Shown here: piece after piece, positions 1 through 12,100 of the stretch | How positions within the stretch are numbered: position 1 is the stretch's first letter | Layout: every line of letters starts with the position of its first letter | NCBI GenBank assembly: GCA_022478985.1 | Contig: JAKSZP010005576.1 | Location: 41,208 to 105,207, forward strand | Source: Massospora cicadina | Lineage: Eukaryota; Entomophthoromycota; Entomophthoromycetes; Entomophthorales; Entomophthoraceae | Direction of reading: 5' to 3' | DNA length: 64,000 nt | Notes under the pieces: generated by a model | What the model saw: the letters and a program-made list of their open reading frames with translations, nothing else | Databases searched by the model: none | What the model was told of the DNA's origin: nothing | Program-made: the position numbers and the translations under genes

Positions 1-2826
1 TCATCTCACGCGCTCTGGAAGAGTTGGCACACCTGGAGTCCAACATTCCAGCCACAGGCTACAGCCCTGATTGGGGCTAGAAGTGTGCAGAAGCAGCCGC
101 CCACCTCAACGCGCTTGAAAGGCAACACAAACATCGGGTTTGTGTTCAGTAATGGGCCAAACACATTACAGAGGGCAGCATGTGCTCCGCTTATTTTTTT
201 AAAAAATTCTTCACACCGCGCCAGATTGTGGCCTGCACACAGGTGTGGAGGTCAGATGATTCTGTCGCAGATACGCCAGCCAAAGTGGCAATCAATATAC
301 AAAAGTATTACTCTTAGTTGTACTAATCAAATCCAATTCCGCTGGCTGAAATGGCGAAATTTCTCAATAGCACTCACATCCGCACCATTTCCTGATACCT
401 GGGCTTAATGATTCTGATTACTCCAGATATACTCTGGTCCGCCATCTGCAGTGTACCAAATCAGAAAAACCCCAGCCCTGATGGCATTCCATATGAGTTC
501 TATAAGAAGTAATTTAAATATCCATCCCCACTGCTGCTTGCCTTCCTTAACCAGAGCCTTCTGGATACGCGCCTTCTACCAGGAGGGCAAGAGGCCTTCA
601 CCATTACTCTCTTTAAGACAGGGGATAAACTAGACCTAGCCAACTGGCGCCTCATTTCTCTAACTAACATGGACACCAAACTTTTAACTAAAATCATGGC
701 TAAGCATCTAGGGATTGTAACCTCTGCCACCATCTCCCCAGAACAATTCAGTTTCATACCCAGAAGGTCAATTTGGGACAATGTGCACTCTGTGGCTAAC
801 GCATGCCAGTCCACAGCCTCTGGGGCACTAGTATTCTTGACCAAGAGAAGGCCTATGATTTAGTAAACTGGGAATACCTCAGGGCCTGCCTCCACCAATT
901 CCGCTTACCCCCTCGCTTTTCAGCTGTGTGATGATGCTTATATAATCTGAAACAATGGCAGTGCGTGGCCCTGGCTTCCTCACGGAAGTAGTCCGCCCTC
1001 AAAGGGGCTTACGCCAAGGGGACCCCCTTAGCCCACTCTTATATAACTTCAGCCTTGACCCACTACTTCGAAATCTGAATGCCCGCCTCACTGGAATCCA
1101 TGTACCAAGCCAAGCCCCAGTCAAGATGATGGCGTTTGCTGATGATTGTGTGGTCAATGTGTCTAATAATTTAAGATGCACGCGCGCTTAAAGCTCTAAT
1201 CCAGGTTTATTCCTGGGTAAGTAATGCTGCACTGAACACCTCCAAAACCGAAATCATCCTCCTTGGTTGGTATCAAACCTTCTGGGCCCCAGCGACCTAT
1301 GTCCAGCCCGACCCATCTGCTCGCACATGTGCTCGCCTTCCATGCCCACCCCACACCGCCCCACTTGTGCTCCCCTTCATGCCACGCCCTACCATTGGGC
1401 CTCCGCCATCTGGGCGTGTGGGTGGAGGCAGGCGGGTATGCCTCAGCAGTAATGGAAATTCATATTTTAGACAACGTGATGAAGTGCATCGCCTCCCTCA
1501 GAGCCCACCTTACTTCCCTTACAAGCAGGGTTGTTTTAGCCAACTCTATGCTCCTCTCCAAAGTCTGGTTTGGAGCCCACGCCATCGCCTTCTCCCCAGA
1601 TTTTTTCAAATCTATGTATGCCCTTCCGCAAGGGTGGCTTTGGTCAGGCCGCCCACCGCCAGTGTGGCTTGAGGTCATGTTTGGCCCTCATCGTTGTGGT
1701 GGCATGGGCCTGCTCGACTTTAAAGCCCATGCTGCCAAGATCCTGGGCACCTGGATTGCGGCCATCACTGCCCCTACGCTCCCCTCCCAACACTGGTCCC
1801 GCGCGGCCTGCTCCAACTTCTCCCGCGCCCTGGGCCTTACCAATTTGTCGCACCCTCACTCCTTGATGAAATATCTGGCTTCCCACCCATCAGCCACAGG
1901 TCTCATGGTACTAAGCCCCACTTTAAACGAATCCTTCTCTCCATGTGGAGCGCTGAGTGGAGAATCCATATTTGTGGGCACACAGCCCAGAGAGGCTGCC
2001 CCTCTCCTCGGTTCACACAGGAGGTACAGGGGCTACCCATTCAAGATGGCTTAATCCCCACACGTCCTCATGTCCTATCCAGGATGGACTACCTGGACAT
2101 GATGGACATCCCTTAATCCCTTGAGACCCAGAAGACTATAGGGAATACGCACACCACCCTCTGTTGCTGCCTCATATCTGTTCCCATGTGTGGCGCTGCC
2201 TGAGGCGGGTGTACCAAATGACTGAGCGCTCTAATGCTTTACACTCATCCTGCATCATGTGTGGCCAGTATGGAACGCTGTTCCACTGCCTGGAGAAGTG
2301 CCCTACCTCTGAAGCAATATGGCGCGAAGTTCAACGTCTGCTTGGCCAGGATCAGGCACATCCCTTCAGTCTGTCAAGGGATATGTTTGCTATATCCATG
2401 GTATCCCCTCTTTCACCCTCCCTCAATGCTCTGGTGGTCACAATCGCCATGTGGACTATCCACACGATTGTCTTGGATGCCATCGCAGGCTCCACCCCCA
2501 CCCTCCCAGAAGCTGTCCACAGATTCTGGTCTCATTTGATGGACCACTTTCAAGCGTGGATGTTTGGGTACCTCCCACCACATCGCCATCAGTTGCTCTC
2601 CTCCTGTTCCCGGTATGGTTCATCAACTTGGACCCCTTCCTCCACACATGTTCAATTGTGGTTACAGCCCCTTTACACGTTCCCCCTCCTCCCCATAGTG
2701 GCGTTCCCGCTGGCAACAGGAGATAGCATTGCTTCTCTGGGGGCGCCTTCGCTGTTACTGAGTTTCAATTTTCTTTTGTGTTTATTTTTGATACTGTCCA
2801 TCCCCTGGTCAGCCTTCCCCGCATAA
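1..2826 (+). pseudogene. LINE-A ORF2 remnant (reverse transcriptase, thumb, zf-RVT)
   Basis: This is the reverse transcriptase part of a LINE ORF2, which in an active element copies LINE RNA into nicked chromosomal DNA. The pieces lie in several frames. The finger/palm blocks are at about 600-850 (KLDLANW and SFIPRRSIWDNVHS). The RGLRQGDPLSP block and the catalytic FADD box follow at about 990-1160, and FADD is intact here. Connection and thumb sequence (WFGAHAIAFSP, GGMGLLDFKAHAAKI) is at 1263-2054. A CX2CX7HX4C finger of the zf-RVT kind is at about 2250-2310 within 2164-2826. Stops and frameshifts between the blocks show it is dead. Antisense open frames here are shadows. Confidence 0.88.
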
Positions 2827-2845
2827 AATTAAAATTAAAGTGACT
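1..2845 (+). mobile_element. LINE-A: 3' part of an L1-type non-LTR retrotransposon
   Basis: The left edge of the window cuts this copy inside the segment between endonuclease and reverse transcriptase, so its 5' half is not visible. It is collinear with the full-length LINE-C (8946-14218, opposite strand). It ends in the family 3' tail: GTCCATCCCCTGGTCAG at 2796-2812, then CCTTCCCCGC and an AT-rich end. The same tail closes LINE-B and LINE-C. There is no long poly(A) tail. The exact 3' end is set to about 10-20 bp, and the target-site duplication cannot be tested because the 5' end is missing. Confidence 0.9.
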
Positions 2846-3233
2846 ATTGACATATTGTCAAATGCAGTAAGTGAGAAAAAATATTGGAAAAATATAACAT
2901 ATCGTACAATTGTCTAACCTCAACACAAATGTGGTCAAACTATTTTAATAATCACTATAATACACTGTAATATATATAAGTTTATCATAAATTTAAATTA
3001 ATAAAAAGTATAGTATAATGTGAACTTTTAATTTTTTATATTTTGCATTGAAATCTAGATATAGCTATAAATACCTCTACCTACGCAGCTAGGAACTTTG
3101 TTTTGCACGCCTTTTTCTTGTGTACACCTTCTGAGCTCATATGGTGGTTTTGGTGGTTATTTATTAATTTAATTTCATTTAAGATTTCATATTTGAAATA
3201 GCTACTAGCGATGCTAAATCTTCAATTGTTAGC
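2846..3233. other. AT-rich spacer, no gene seen
   Basis: This AT-rich sequence lies between the LINE-A 3' end and the MITE. I see no open frame with recognisable protein similarity, no RNA gene and no repeat shared with the rest of the window. Confidence 0.5.
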
Positions 3234-3325
3234 TAACACATTCGTCACCCTGTCACCCAAATTTGGGTCCCCCACGGAAGCATACCCATCACCCATATTT
3301 GGGTGTCATGGCAACAAATGTGTTA
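3234..3325. mobile_element. 92-bp MITE-like element with 35-bp terminal inverted repeats
   Basis: The first 35 bases (3234-3268) and the reverse complement of the last 35 (3291-3325) match at 29 of 35 positions, with a 22-bp centre. Both ends sit on a TA dinucleotide, so the element may begin ACACATT and be flanked by a TA duplication, as in Tc1/mariner-derived MITEs. Each arm holds an inner near-palindrome (ACCCAAATTTGGGT on the left, one change on the right). No transposase is present. Only one copy was seen, so superfamily assignment is an inference. Confidence 0.6.
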
Positions 3326-4610
3326 TATGTTATACTGGATTCCTATACTTACAGATAAAATAGTTGCAAAAATTAAATTAGTATGAGAACTGGTGGATCC
3401 TTCCAGCTGGTGGAAGTTTGAGTATAACTGAAGGGCATGTGCCATGGTTTAAGATTAATGATAAATTAATGTATTATATTTTCAAACTTTCATTTGCTAG
3501 AATTTAGTGATAATTGGCCAGGATAATATAGCAAGTGTATCCTAACATGAAAATGATTGATAAGCATCATAGGCTAATTTTAGTGCACGATAAATTTATG
3601 TTTGAGCGTCTACTTTTGATATTTGAGCTATTGCTCATCTGTGATGCAGTGTTTACTTTTAAAAAAATTTCACCATAGAATTATAATGATTAGCTTACTT
3701 TCTCTATGTTGGCTTCAAGATCCTTTGTTATCATGCTCCATAGTTAGGGTTATTAAAAACGCAATCATATACCAGCCAATATGAATTTGGCATAATACTT
3801 CATCTTACCAGCAATTGTATTTTGGCATTTGAAATTTTCCATATGTATGAAAAGTTTCTTAATTACCTAAAGACGTCTAGATAAGTCCAGGTAATAAAGA
3901 TATCAGGATTAAAATTTCAGCTCTTTAAGCAATGTAGTTGGTATGGCTTAGATTACTAAAAAAGCAGCTAATTATTCCACAAACAAGATAATAAAGATAT
4001 CTAAGGAAATCCACCTGACCTTCTATAACTGAAGGTATCTATAAAAACTACCACGTGAATCTAATATCTCAAACTATCTGTATAAACAAAATCGAGTATA
4101 CATAGAGATTATGAGTGGTATGCGTTGATCACCGCCTAATACATAAGATATGAGGGGTAGACTGTTAAAAGGCAGTGCTAAGGAAACTTAATAAGCCAGA
4201 CGATTTAATGATTAGGCCCTTAGGAGTATCTATGACAGTTATAGTATCCACAATGGCATGCACGAGTCTGATTCCAGGTTGTAGTTGCTAATTAGTTTGA
4301 GTAAAACAATTAACTCTTTTCTCAAAATGACAACTTCAACACATATGTTGCTGTTCTCTAAACTTATTTTATCAAGGTAGTATATATAATATAGGCCTAC
4401 GCCTAATATCATCAATCATAATTCTTAGCCTTAAATCATAAGCAAACAATAAAGTACTAATAAAAAATGAATTTTAAGCTATATACGCTAAGATATCTAT
4501 ATCTCTTATTTAGGTATAAGTGTTCATATAGTAATTATTTGCCTAGTTTCGTCATGTTGTTTTACCATCCTAAAGTAATGCATGTACTGCAGTTAATTTT
4601 TCATGATATC
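3326..4610. other. AT-rich spacer, no gene seen
   Basis: About 1.3 kb of AT-rich sequence with stops in all frames. I found no recognisable protein, tRNA, rRNA or repeat from the other families in this window. It looks like ordinary non-coding DNA into which the SINE and MITE inserted. Confidence 0.5.
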
Positions 4611-4621
4611 TATTTTATTTG
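4611..4621. repeat. SINE copy 1 target-site duplication, left
   Basis: TATTTTATTTG occurs here and again at 4900-4910, directly flanking the SINE. It is an exact 11-bp duplication, as left by LINE-driven integration. Confidence 0.8.
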
Positions 4622-4899
4622 AGGGAGGATACCCCAGTGGTAGAGTATAGACCCTCTACCACTGCCTCCCAAGTTCGATCCTGGTAATGGACTTTGGGCA
4701 GGGGACGATTTTGACTGTGTTGGTTTTGCGCGCCAATGCCCCAAACCGAGATAGCAAATAGCAAAGGCAGTCCATGGAGTTCCTGGCCTATCATACGCTG
4801 CGCATGGAGGTTTTCCAGGTTTTATCCTCCTTTACCATTTTCTTCACTTCCCTAATTGGTGTGGTATTGTCCCCAGGTTGGCCCACCTCAAAATAAAAT
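4622..4899 (+). mobile_element. SINE copy 1 with tRNA-like head
   Basis: This 278-bp element is exactly flanked by an 11-bp duplication, and a diverged copy lies at 55207-55492. The head has a Pol III box A-like block (CCCCAGTGGTAGAG, near 4632-4645) and, about 35 bp later, a box B-like block (AAGTTCGATCC, from 4671). Both suit a tRNA-derived SINE transcribed by RNA polymerase III. Unusually, the head contains an 11-bp perfect inverted repeat, CAGTGGTAGAG (4635-4645) with CTCTACCACTG (4654-4664), which would fold into a hairpin rather than a tRNA cloverleaf. The tail ends in an AT-rich AAATAAAAT run. It encodes no protein, and its 3' tail is not obviously that of the LINE family here. Confidence 0.82.
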
Positions 4900-4910
4900 T
4901 ATTTTATTTG

Positions 4911-5297
4911 CCTACTCCAGATATTTTTTATTTTTGCCATATCATGTCTCTCAAATATCATATTATAGGGTAACTTCATAAGAATTCCTGTCCCCTAAAA
5001 TCAAAAGTATCTATTAGTAATCTATTTGTTTTATAAATGTGTTATTAGTCTTAAACTGTCTAATAATGTATGTCTTGTATATTAAACCATTGCTCTAAGC
5101 TCTGAGATAAAAGAAACATAGTCTTTAAATAACAAATCTTTAAAAACTAATGGTATAAGGTTTTAAAGGTATAGACAGTTTTTATGGTCTATGACTATGA
5201 GTTTTGGCATCTCCTAATATGACAAATGGTTCTGATGCCTTTAATCATTTTCACATTATATATTCTTATCTAACTTAGATCAAGACATAGAACTTAA
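4911..5297. other. AT-rich spacer, no gene seen
   Basis: Short AT-rich stretch between the SINE and the 3' end of LINE-B. Nothing recognisable. AACTTAA at 5291-5297 may be the left copy of a decayed LINE-B target-site duplication (right copy 27023-27029). Confidence 0.4.
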
Positions 5298-5311
5298 ATC
5301 TAAATTTAAAT

Positions 5312-8300
5312 TTATTTGGGGAAGGCTGACCATAAGATGGACACTTCTGATATGTAATAATAACCAAACACTAATATACATGAGAGGCACCCCAAAGGAG
5401 CTGAAGCAGCCTCCTGTCGCCAGCGGGAATGCCAATTGAAGGAAGAGGGGTATTTTGAGTAGAGGCTTGTGCCACTATTGAGCACGTATGAAGGAAAGGG
5501 TCTGAGGTGATGAACCATACCAGGAACCAGGATGAGACTTACTTCGTTGATGGGATGGTAAATATCCAAACAATCATGATTGAAAGTGGTCCATAAGGTG
5601 CAAATGGAATTGTTGCACAGCTTTCTGGAGGGTGGTAGTAGATCCTGAAATGGCGTCAAGGAAAACCGTGTGGATAGTCCACATAGCGATTGCCACCACT
5701 AAGGCTTGGAGGGAAGGACATATAGGGGAGTTTAAGGACAAGGCGAAGATGTTTTTAGATAGGCTGAAGTCTGTTTTTACTCCTGGCAAAAGAGATGCTG
5801 AACCTCACGCCAGATCGCTTGTGAAGGCGGGCACTCTTCAAGATGGTGGAACAAAATATCATATTGGCCACACACACATAAGGAGTGGGATGCGTTGGAT
5901 CTCTCACAGTATGGGATACCTGTTTCAGGCAGCGCCACACATGGGAATGAACCTGTGGCTTTAAAAGAGGGTGGTGGGTGTAACCCCAGATTTCTTTCTG
6001 GGTTTCAAGGGAGTATGAGATGTCCAACATGTCCAGATATTCCACTCTGGCCATGGTAGGGGACCACCTGGGTATCAAATTGTTCAGAACGGCTTGTCCT
6101 TGAACTTCCTGTTTAAATTGGGGAGTAGGGCGACACCTCTGAGAGAGATATGCCCACTGATACTGATCCTCCAGTCTGCGCTCCTCATATTAAGGAGGAT
6201 CCTTAAAATGGGTGAGGGTTCCATGTGGGCCTGAAGAAGATAGGTGGAATGCCATATATGTAGGAAGAGAGAAGGGTAGGTGGGGTTGCGGGGGCCAAGG
6301 GCGTGGTGCAAAGTTGGATCATGCTGCGCATGACCAGTGTTGGGTTGGGAGTGAGGGGTTGGTTACTGAAGCAATCCATGTACCCAGAATCATGGATGTC
6401 TGGTCCACGAAGTTAAGCAGGCCCATTCCCCCGCTTTGACGTAGACAATAGAGGACTTCCAGTTGCACTGGGGAAGATCGACCTATCCAAAGCCACCTTT
6501 GTAAGAGGGCATATAATAAAGAAAAGAAAGATGGGGAAAAGGCGATAGCATGGGACACAAACCATACTTTTTCCAGAATCATAGTGCCGGCAAGCACTAC
6601 TCTAACTGTTAAGCTGGTTTGTTGATCCCTTAATGATGCAATATGCTTTGGTACATTAGATATATGTGGTGTTCCATTATGAATTGGCGTATCCACCTTC
6701 CTCCATCCATACTCCCAGGTGGCGCACTAGGCCCTCAGTGGGGCTGGTCACAAAAGGTAGCATGGATGAGTGTTTTGGGGTGGTCGCCTGGGTAATCTGA
6801 TAAGAGACTGAACTACTGGGTCCCTCTGATTGAGGGGCGCCTGGGATCAGTAGTTTGGTATCTACCAAGGAGAATGATTTTGGCTTTGGATGCGTTGAGG
6901 GTTGCATTACTATCCCTGTAGTATCCCCAGCTTTTAAAGTCTAATGTGCATGCATCCTGGTTGCTTGACACCCCCACCACGCAATCATCCACAAATACAA
7001 ACATCTTAACTGGTGCTTAGCCTTGCACATGTACACCAGTAAGGCGTGCATTTAGACTAGGGAGAAGTGGGTCAAAATTGAAGTTGTATAAAAGTGGGCT
7101 CAGAGGATCCCCTTGGCGAAGTCCCCTCTGAGGGCAAACCACATTGGTTAGGGTACCTGGTCCTCATACTGCCATTGTGGCTGATTCATTGAGCATCATA
7201 GCCCAACTGATGAACTGTGGAGGGAGGTGAAGCTTGAAGGCCTAAGGTAGTCCCAGTTGACCCTGTCATACGCTTTTTGTTGGCTAAAAACACAAGCGCC
7301 CTAGTAGCTGTGTATTGGAATACAATAGCCACAGTGTGTATATTGTCCCAAATTGACCTTTTGTGAATAAAGCCGAAATGCTATAGGGATATTACCTCAG
7401 AGGCAATGAACTCTAAGCGGTTAGCCATTATTTTAGTTAATATTTTAGTATCAGTGTTAATAAGTGAGATGGGGCGCCAGTTTGCCAAATCTAGCTTATC
7501 CTCCTTCTTGAACAACGTTACCATATAAGCATCTTGTCCCCTTGGGAGGAGACATGTCTCTAAGAGATATTTGTTCATCGAGGCTATCATTAGGGGGATA
7601 AAGAATTTAAATATTTCTTGTAAAACTTGTAGGAAAACCCATCTAGACCTGGGCTCTTGCTGTGTGGTGCACTGAGAACGTCATACCAGAGTTCGTCTCA
7701 AGTTATAAATTTATAAGCTCCAGATATTGGGAAATGGTGCAAATTTGTGCACCAGCATTAAATTCATCTATTTTGTTTTGATTGAATGGGGCAGCACTTT
7801 ATAACTAAGAGTAATATTTCCAAAGTTTGGTTGATACTTCAGCTGGTGTTTCTGAAATAGTTTTGTCTGAACGCCTTAACTGTGTGCAGGCCAAGTTCTG
7901 GCACAGGGCGGAAAATTAGTGGAAAAAATACGTGGTGTATTTTTCGCCCACAGTAATATTCTTTGCTTTAAACTGGACACAAACGCAATGTTTGTGTTTT
8001 CTGATCAGCGCGTTAAGAGGAGCTGATACTTTAACCCATTTACAACCTCAAGCAGGGCTGACCCTATTCTGGGTATACTATTCTCCTTTTGGTCCACCTC
8101 TGCCAAGGCACATTTAATGAGTGCTGAGGCAGCCCGAGAGCACCACATTAAATGTGGCAAGCTTGGGAAATTGCGGCTGCTTTGAATGTTGACCAGGTTG
8201 ACATGGGATTCACACAGAAAGGAGTTGTGAACTCCTGTGTTGATGTGGTGTTGTACATTCAACTTGAGAATGTGGGTATGTAAGATTGTCTGGGCGAAGT

Positions 8301-8573
8301 TTACTCCAGTTAGGTGAGTGTGGCATTAGACACAACTAAGTAAATGACACTGAGACCGTCCAGTGGTCCAAGAGATCTATTTTTGTCATTTCAAAGTGTT
8401 AGATCTGGGAGCAAAAAGCCAGTGGGGCAAGAAAGAAATCTATATGGGACTTAGACACCAGCTGATTGTTGTGTACATGAGGACGTGAAATGTTTGGTAG
8501 TAATGGTGCTTTCTTGGGGATGGTATCAAAGAGGCTTTTGATGGCAAGCATCACCCAAAAATCAATATATCCC
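5312..8573 (-). pseudogene. LINE-B ORF2 3' part (RT, zf-RVT, endonuclease C-terminus)
   Basis: Read on the minus strand, 8573 to about 8300 is the C-terminal side of the endonuclease. Linker follows to about 7700, then the RT palm start (KLDLANWRPISL, 7381-7590). RGLRQGDPLSP can still be read near 7080-7135, and the active-site box reads FVDD (6813-7004) where LINE-A has FADD. Thumb sequence is at 6319-6907 and the degenerate zinc finger at 5755-6078. Frame changes and stops separate nearly every block. It is collinear with LINE-A and LINE-C but more diverged, in keeping with its being the oldest LINE copy of the three. Confidence 0.85.
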
Positions 8574-8945
8574 TGTTGTGGTTTTGATATGACCGGTTGA
8601 TAAGCCCTAATTCGTTATGGCAGAATGATAGAATCTGCCAAGTTTAATATGATTAATGATTATCTGAGTGCCTCGAGATAAGGCGATATTGGGTTAGTGG
8701 GAAATCGCCTCAAATTAGGAGATTGTGAAATTAACAAATGAAGAATTGCCAGAAACAATGCAATATGGCGAATTGAATTACTTAACCATGGAAGCGGTAG
8801 CTTTCAAAATCACTACAATATAGACAAGACGAGATGATTAAGGAAGGGAGGTTGTTAAGTAGTTAAGAAGAGCAAAACAGCGAAGAGCCGCTGTGTTTAA
8901 TATATGAAATAAAGAGTATAGTGGGAGCAAGAGCTGCATATTATT
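8574..8945 (+). repeat. Solo LTR S1, left part (Gypsy-4-type LTR)
   Basis: This stretch starts TGTTGTGG and aligns with the start of the Gypsy-4 LTRs (TGTTGGGAAG at 45969), including the ATATGACYGG block. It stops abruptly at the LINE-C junction and resumes at 14237. Joined, the halves make about 497 bp, against 480 and 485 bp for the Gypsy-4 LTRs. No internal gypsy sequence accompanies it, so it is a solo LTR left by recombination. It sits inside LINE-B. Bases 8928-8945 are also the left copy of the LINE-C target duplication. Confidence 0.75.
8928..8945. repeat. LINE-C target-site duplication, left copy
   Basis: CAAGAGCTGCATATTATT is present here and at 14219-14236. It is an exact 18-bp duplication bracketing LINE-C and marks both of its ends. 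Confidence 0.9.
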
Positions 8946-9163
8946 TAAAATTTATTGCGGGGAAGGCCGACCATGGGACGGACACTTCTGAATATGACTC
9001 AGATGAGACAAAACTTAGTACCAGGGGAGGCACCCCAGAGAAGCGATGCTATCTCTTGTTGCCAGCGGGAACGCCACTTATGGGAAGGGGGAGGGAACGT
9101 GTGTAGGGGATGTAGCAACTATTGAGCACGTGTGGAGGAAAGGGTCTGATTTGATGAACCAGA

Positions 9164-12100
9164 CTAAGAACCAGGAGGAGACCAGCTGTCAGCAACGCGG
9201 TGGGAGATATCCAAACATCCACGCTTGAAAGTGATCCACCAAATGAGACCGGAATCTGTGGACAGCTTCAGGGAGGGTGGGGATGGATCCAGCGATGGCA
9301 TCCAAGACAATCGTGTGGATAGTCCACATGGCGATTGCAACCACCAGAGCACGGAGGGAGGGTGGGAGGGGGAGGCCATTGATGAATCAAACATATCTCC
9401 TGACAGACTGAAAAGATGTGTTTGATCCTGGCCTAGCAGACGTTGGACTTCGCGCCATATTACTTTAGAGGTGGGGCACTTCTCCAGGCGGTGAAACAGC
9501 GTTCCATACTGGCCACACATGACACAGGATGAGTGTAAAGCATTAGAGCGCTCAGCTGTACGATACACCCGCCTCAGGCAGCGCCACACATGGGAGCGGA
9601 CTTGAGGCTGCAACAGAGGATGGTGTGCGTATTTCCAGATAGTCTTTTGGTTCTCAGTGGAATAAGGGATGTCCATCATGTCCAGGTAGTCCACCCTGGA
9701 TAGGACTTGGGGTCGAATGGGGATCACGCCATCATGGATGGGTAACCCCTGTACCTCTTGTGTGAACTGAGGAGAGGGTGGCCTCTTCACGTTGTATGTC
9801 CACTAATACGAATTCTCCACTCTGCGCTTCGCATGGAGAGTAGGATTCGTTTGTAGTGGGTTTTGGTCCCGTGAGGACCTGTGGCCAATGTGTGTGATGC
9901 GAGGTATTTCATCAGGGAGTGAGGGTTCGATGGGTTGTTGAGACCCAAGGCTCAGGAGAAGTTGGAGCGGGCCGCGCGGGACCAGTGTTGGGAGGGGAGT
10001 GTAGGAGCAGTGACGGCCGCAATCCAGGTGCCCAGGATCTTGGCGGCATGGGCTTTGAAGTCAAGTAGGCCCATGCCACCATGATGATGAGGGCCAAACA
10101 TGACCTCTAGCCGTACTGGTGGAGGGCGGCCTGACCAAAGCCAACCTTGTAGCAAAGCATACAGGGATTTGAAGAAGCTTGGGGAGAAGGGGATGGCGTG
10201 GGCTCCGAACCAGACTTTGGATAGGAGCATAGAGTTGGCAAGAACAACCCTGCCAGTGAGGGTAGTAGGGTGGGCTCTGAGAGAGGCGATTCGCTTCGTC
10301 ACGTTGTCCAGTATATGGCACTCCATTACTGCTGACGTGTATCCACCTGCCTCCATCCACACGCCCAGATGGAGTACCGGTCCTATGGTAGGTCGTGGCA
10401 CAAAGGGGAGCACCAGTGGAGCAGTGTGATTTGAGTTAGTAAGGCGTGGACGTGGGCGAGCAGATGGGCTGGGTTGGGAACAACTTGCTGGGGCCCAGCA
10501 GTTCTGAAACTGTCCAAGGAGGATGATTTTGGTTTTGGAGGCGTTCAGTGCCGCGTTTCTTACCTGGGTATATTCCTGGATGAGGGCTTCAAGCGCGCAT
10601 GCATCTTAATTATTAGACACCTCAACCACACAATCTTCTTCGAATGCCATTATCTTGACTGGGGCTTGGCCTGGCACATGGACCCCAGTGAGTTGGGCAT
10701 TCACATTTCGCAGTAGTGGGTCAAGGCTGAAGTTGTATAAGAGTGGGCTAAGGGGTCCCCTTGTCGCAAGCCCCTTTGAGGGTGGACTACTTCCGTGAGG
10801 AAGCCAGGGCCACATACTGCCATTGTTGCAGATTCCGTGAGCAGCATCACCCAGTTGATGAAGCAAGGGGGTAGGCGGAATTGATGGAGGCAGGCCCTGA
10901 GGTATTCTCAGTTTACTCTATCATAGGCCTTCTGTTGGTCCAAGAATACAAGTGCCCCAGAGGCTGTGGACTGACATGCATTAGCCACAGAGTGTACGTT
11001 ATCCCAAATCGACCTTCTGGGTATGAAACTGAATTGTTCCAGGGAGATGGTGGCAGATGCTACAGTCCCAAAATGGTTAGCCATGATTTTTGTTAAAATT
11101 TTAGTGTCTGTGTTTGTTAAAGAAATGTGGCGCCAGTTGGCTAAGTCTAGCTTATCCCCTTTCTTGAAGAGTGTGATGGTAAAGGCCTCATGTCCTCCTG
11201 GTAGGAGGCGTGTTTCCAACAGGCTTTGGTTAAGTGAGGTGAGCAGCAATGGGGATATATATTTGATATACTTCTTATTTAATTCATATGGAATGCCATC
11301 TGGGCCTGGGCATTTTCAGTTTGGTGCACTGCAAATGGCTGTCCATAATTTGGTCAGAGTAATCAAATTCATTATTTCTGGGTATCAGGAAATGGTGCGG
11401 ATGTGGGTTCAGTTGAGAAATTCCGCCACTTCAGCCAGCTAAATTGGATCAGATTGGTACAACTCAGAGTAATACTTTTGTGTTTCAATTGCCACTTCAG
11501 CTGGCATATCCGCAATGGAATCATCCGATCTTTGCACCTGTGTGCAGGCCACACTCTGGCGTGGTGCGAAATTTTTTTTAAAGAAATATGCAGTGCACTT
11601 GTCGCCTTTTGTGATGCGTGTGGCCCTGTACTGAACACAAACCCAATGTTTGTGTTGCCTTTCAAGTGCGTTGAGGTGGGCGGCTACCTCCACCCACTTC
11701 TGGCCTCATGCAGAGCTGTATCCTGTAGCTGGGGTGTTGGACTCTGGTGTTCCAACTCTGCCAGTGTGCGCAATATAACCGCCAATGTGGCTTGTGAGCA
11801 TCTGGATGAGAGATGGTGATAGTGGTGGATGGTGTCTTCTTTGAAAGTTGCCCATGTGGAAATGGGGTCCGTGCAAAATGGTGCAACAAACGATTTTGCC
11901 AAAGTTGCCTCTTCCACCCATGTGGAAAATCCTGGTGACGCGAGCTCTGGGGGGCAGATTTTGCACCAATGTGGGGCCTTTGCAACTATGACGGGTAAGT
12001 GGTATGTTATTGAGACCAGTTGGTGGTCGGAGAATTCAATTTTTGTTGTTTTTAGGTGGGAGATGTGGGGTTGGAATTTCGCCAGCGCTAGAATAAGGTC

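Noticed and set aside
4622..4690. Possible tRNA gene
   Set aside because: Box A- and B-like blocks are present, but the 11-bp inverted repeat prevents a cloverleaf, and the region is part of a 278-bp element with target duplications. It was called a SINE instead.
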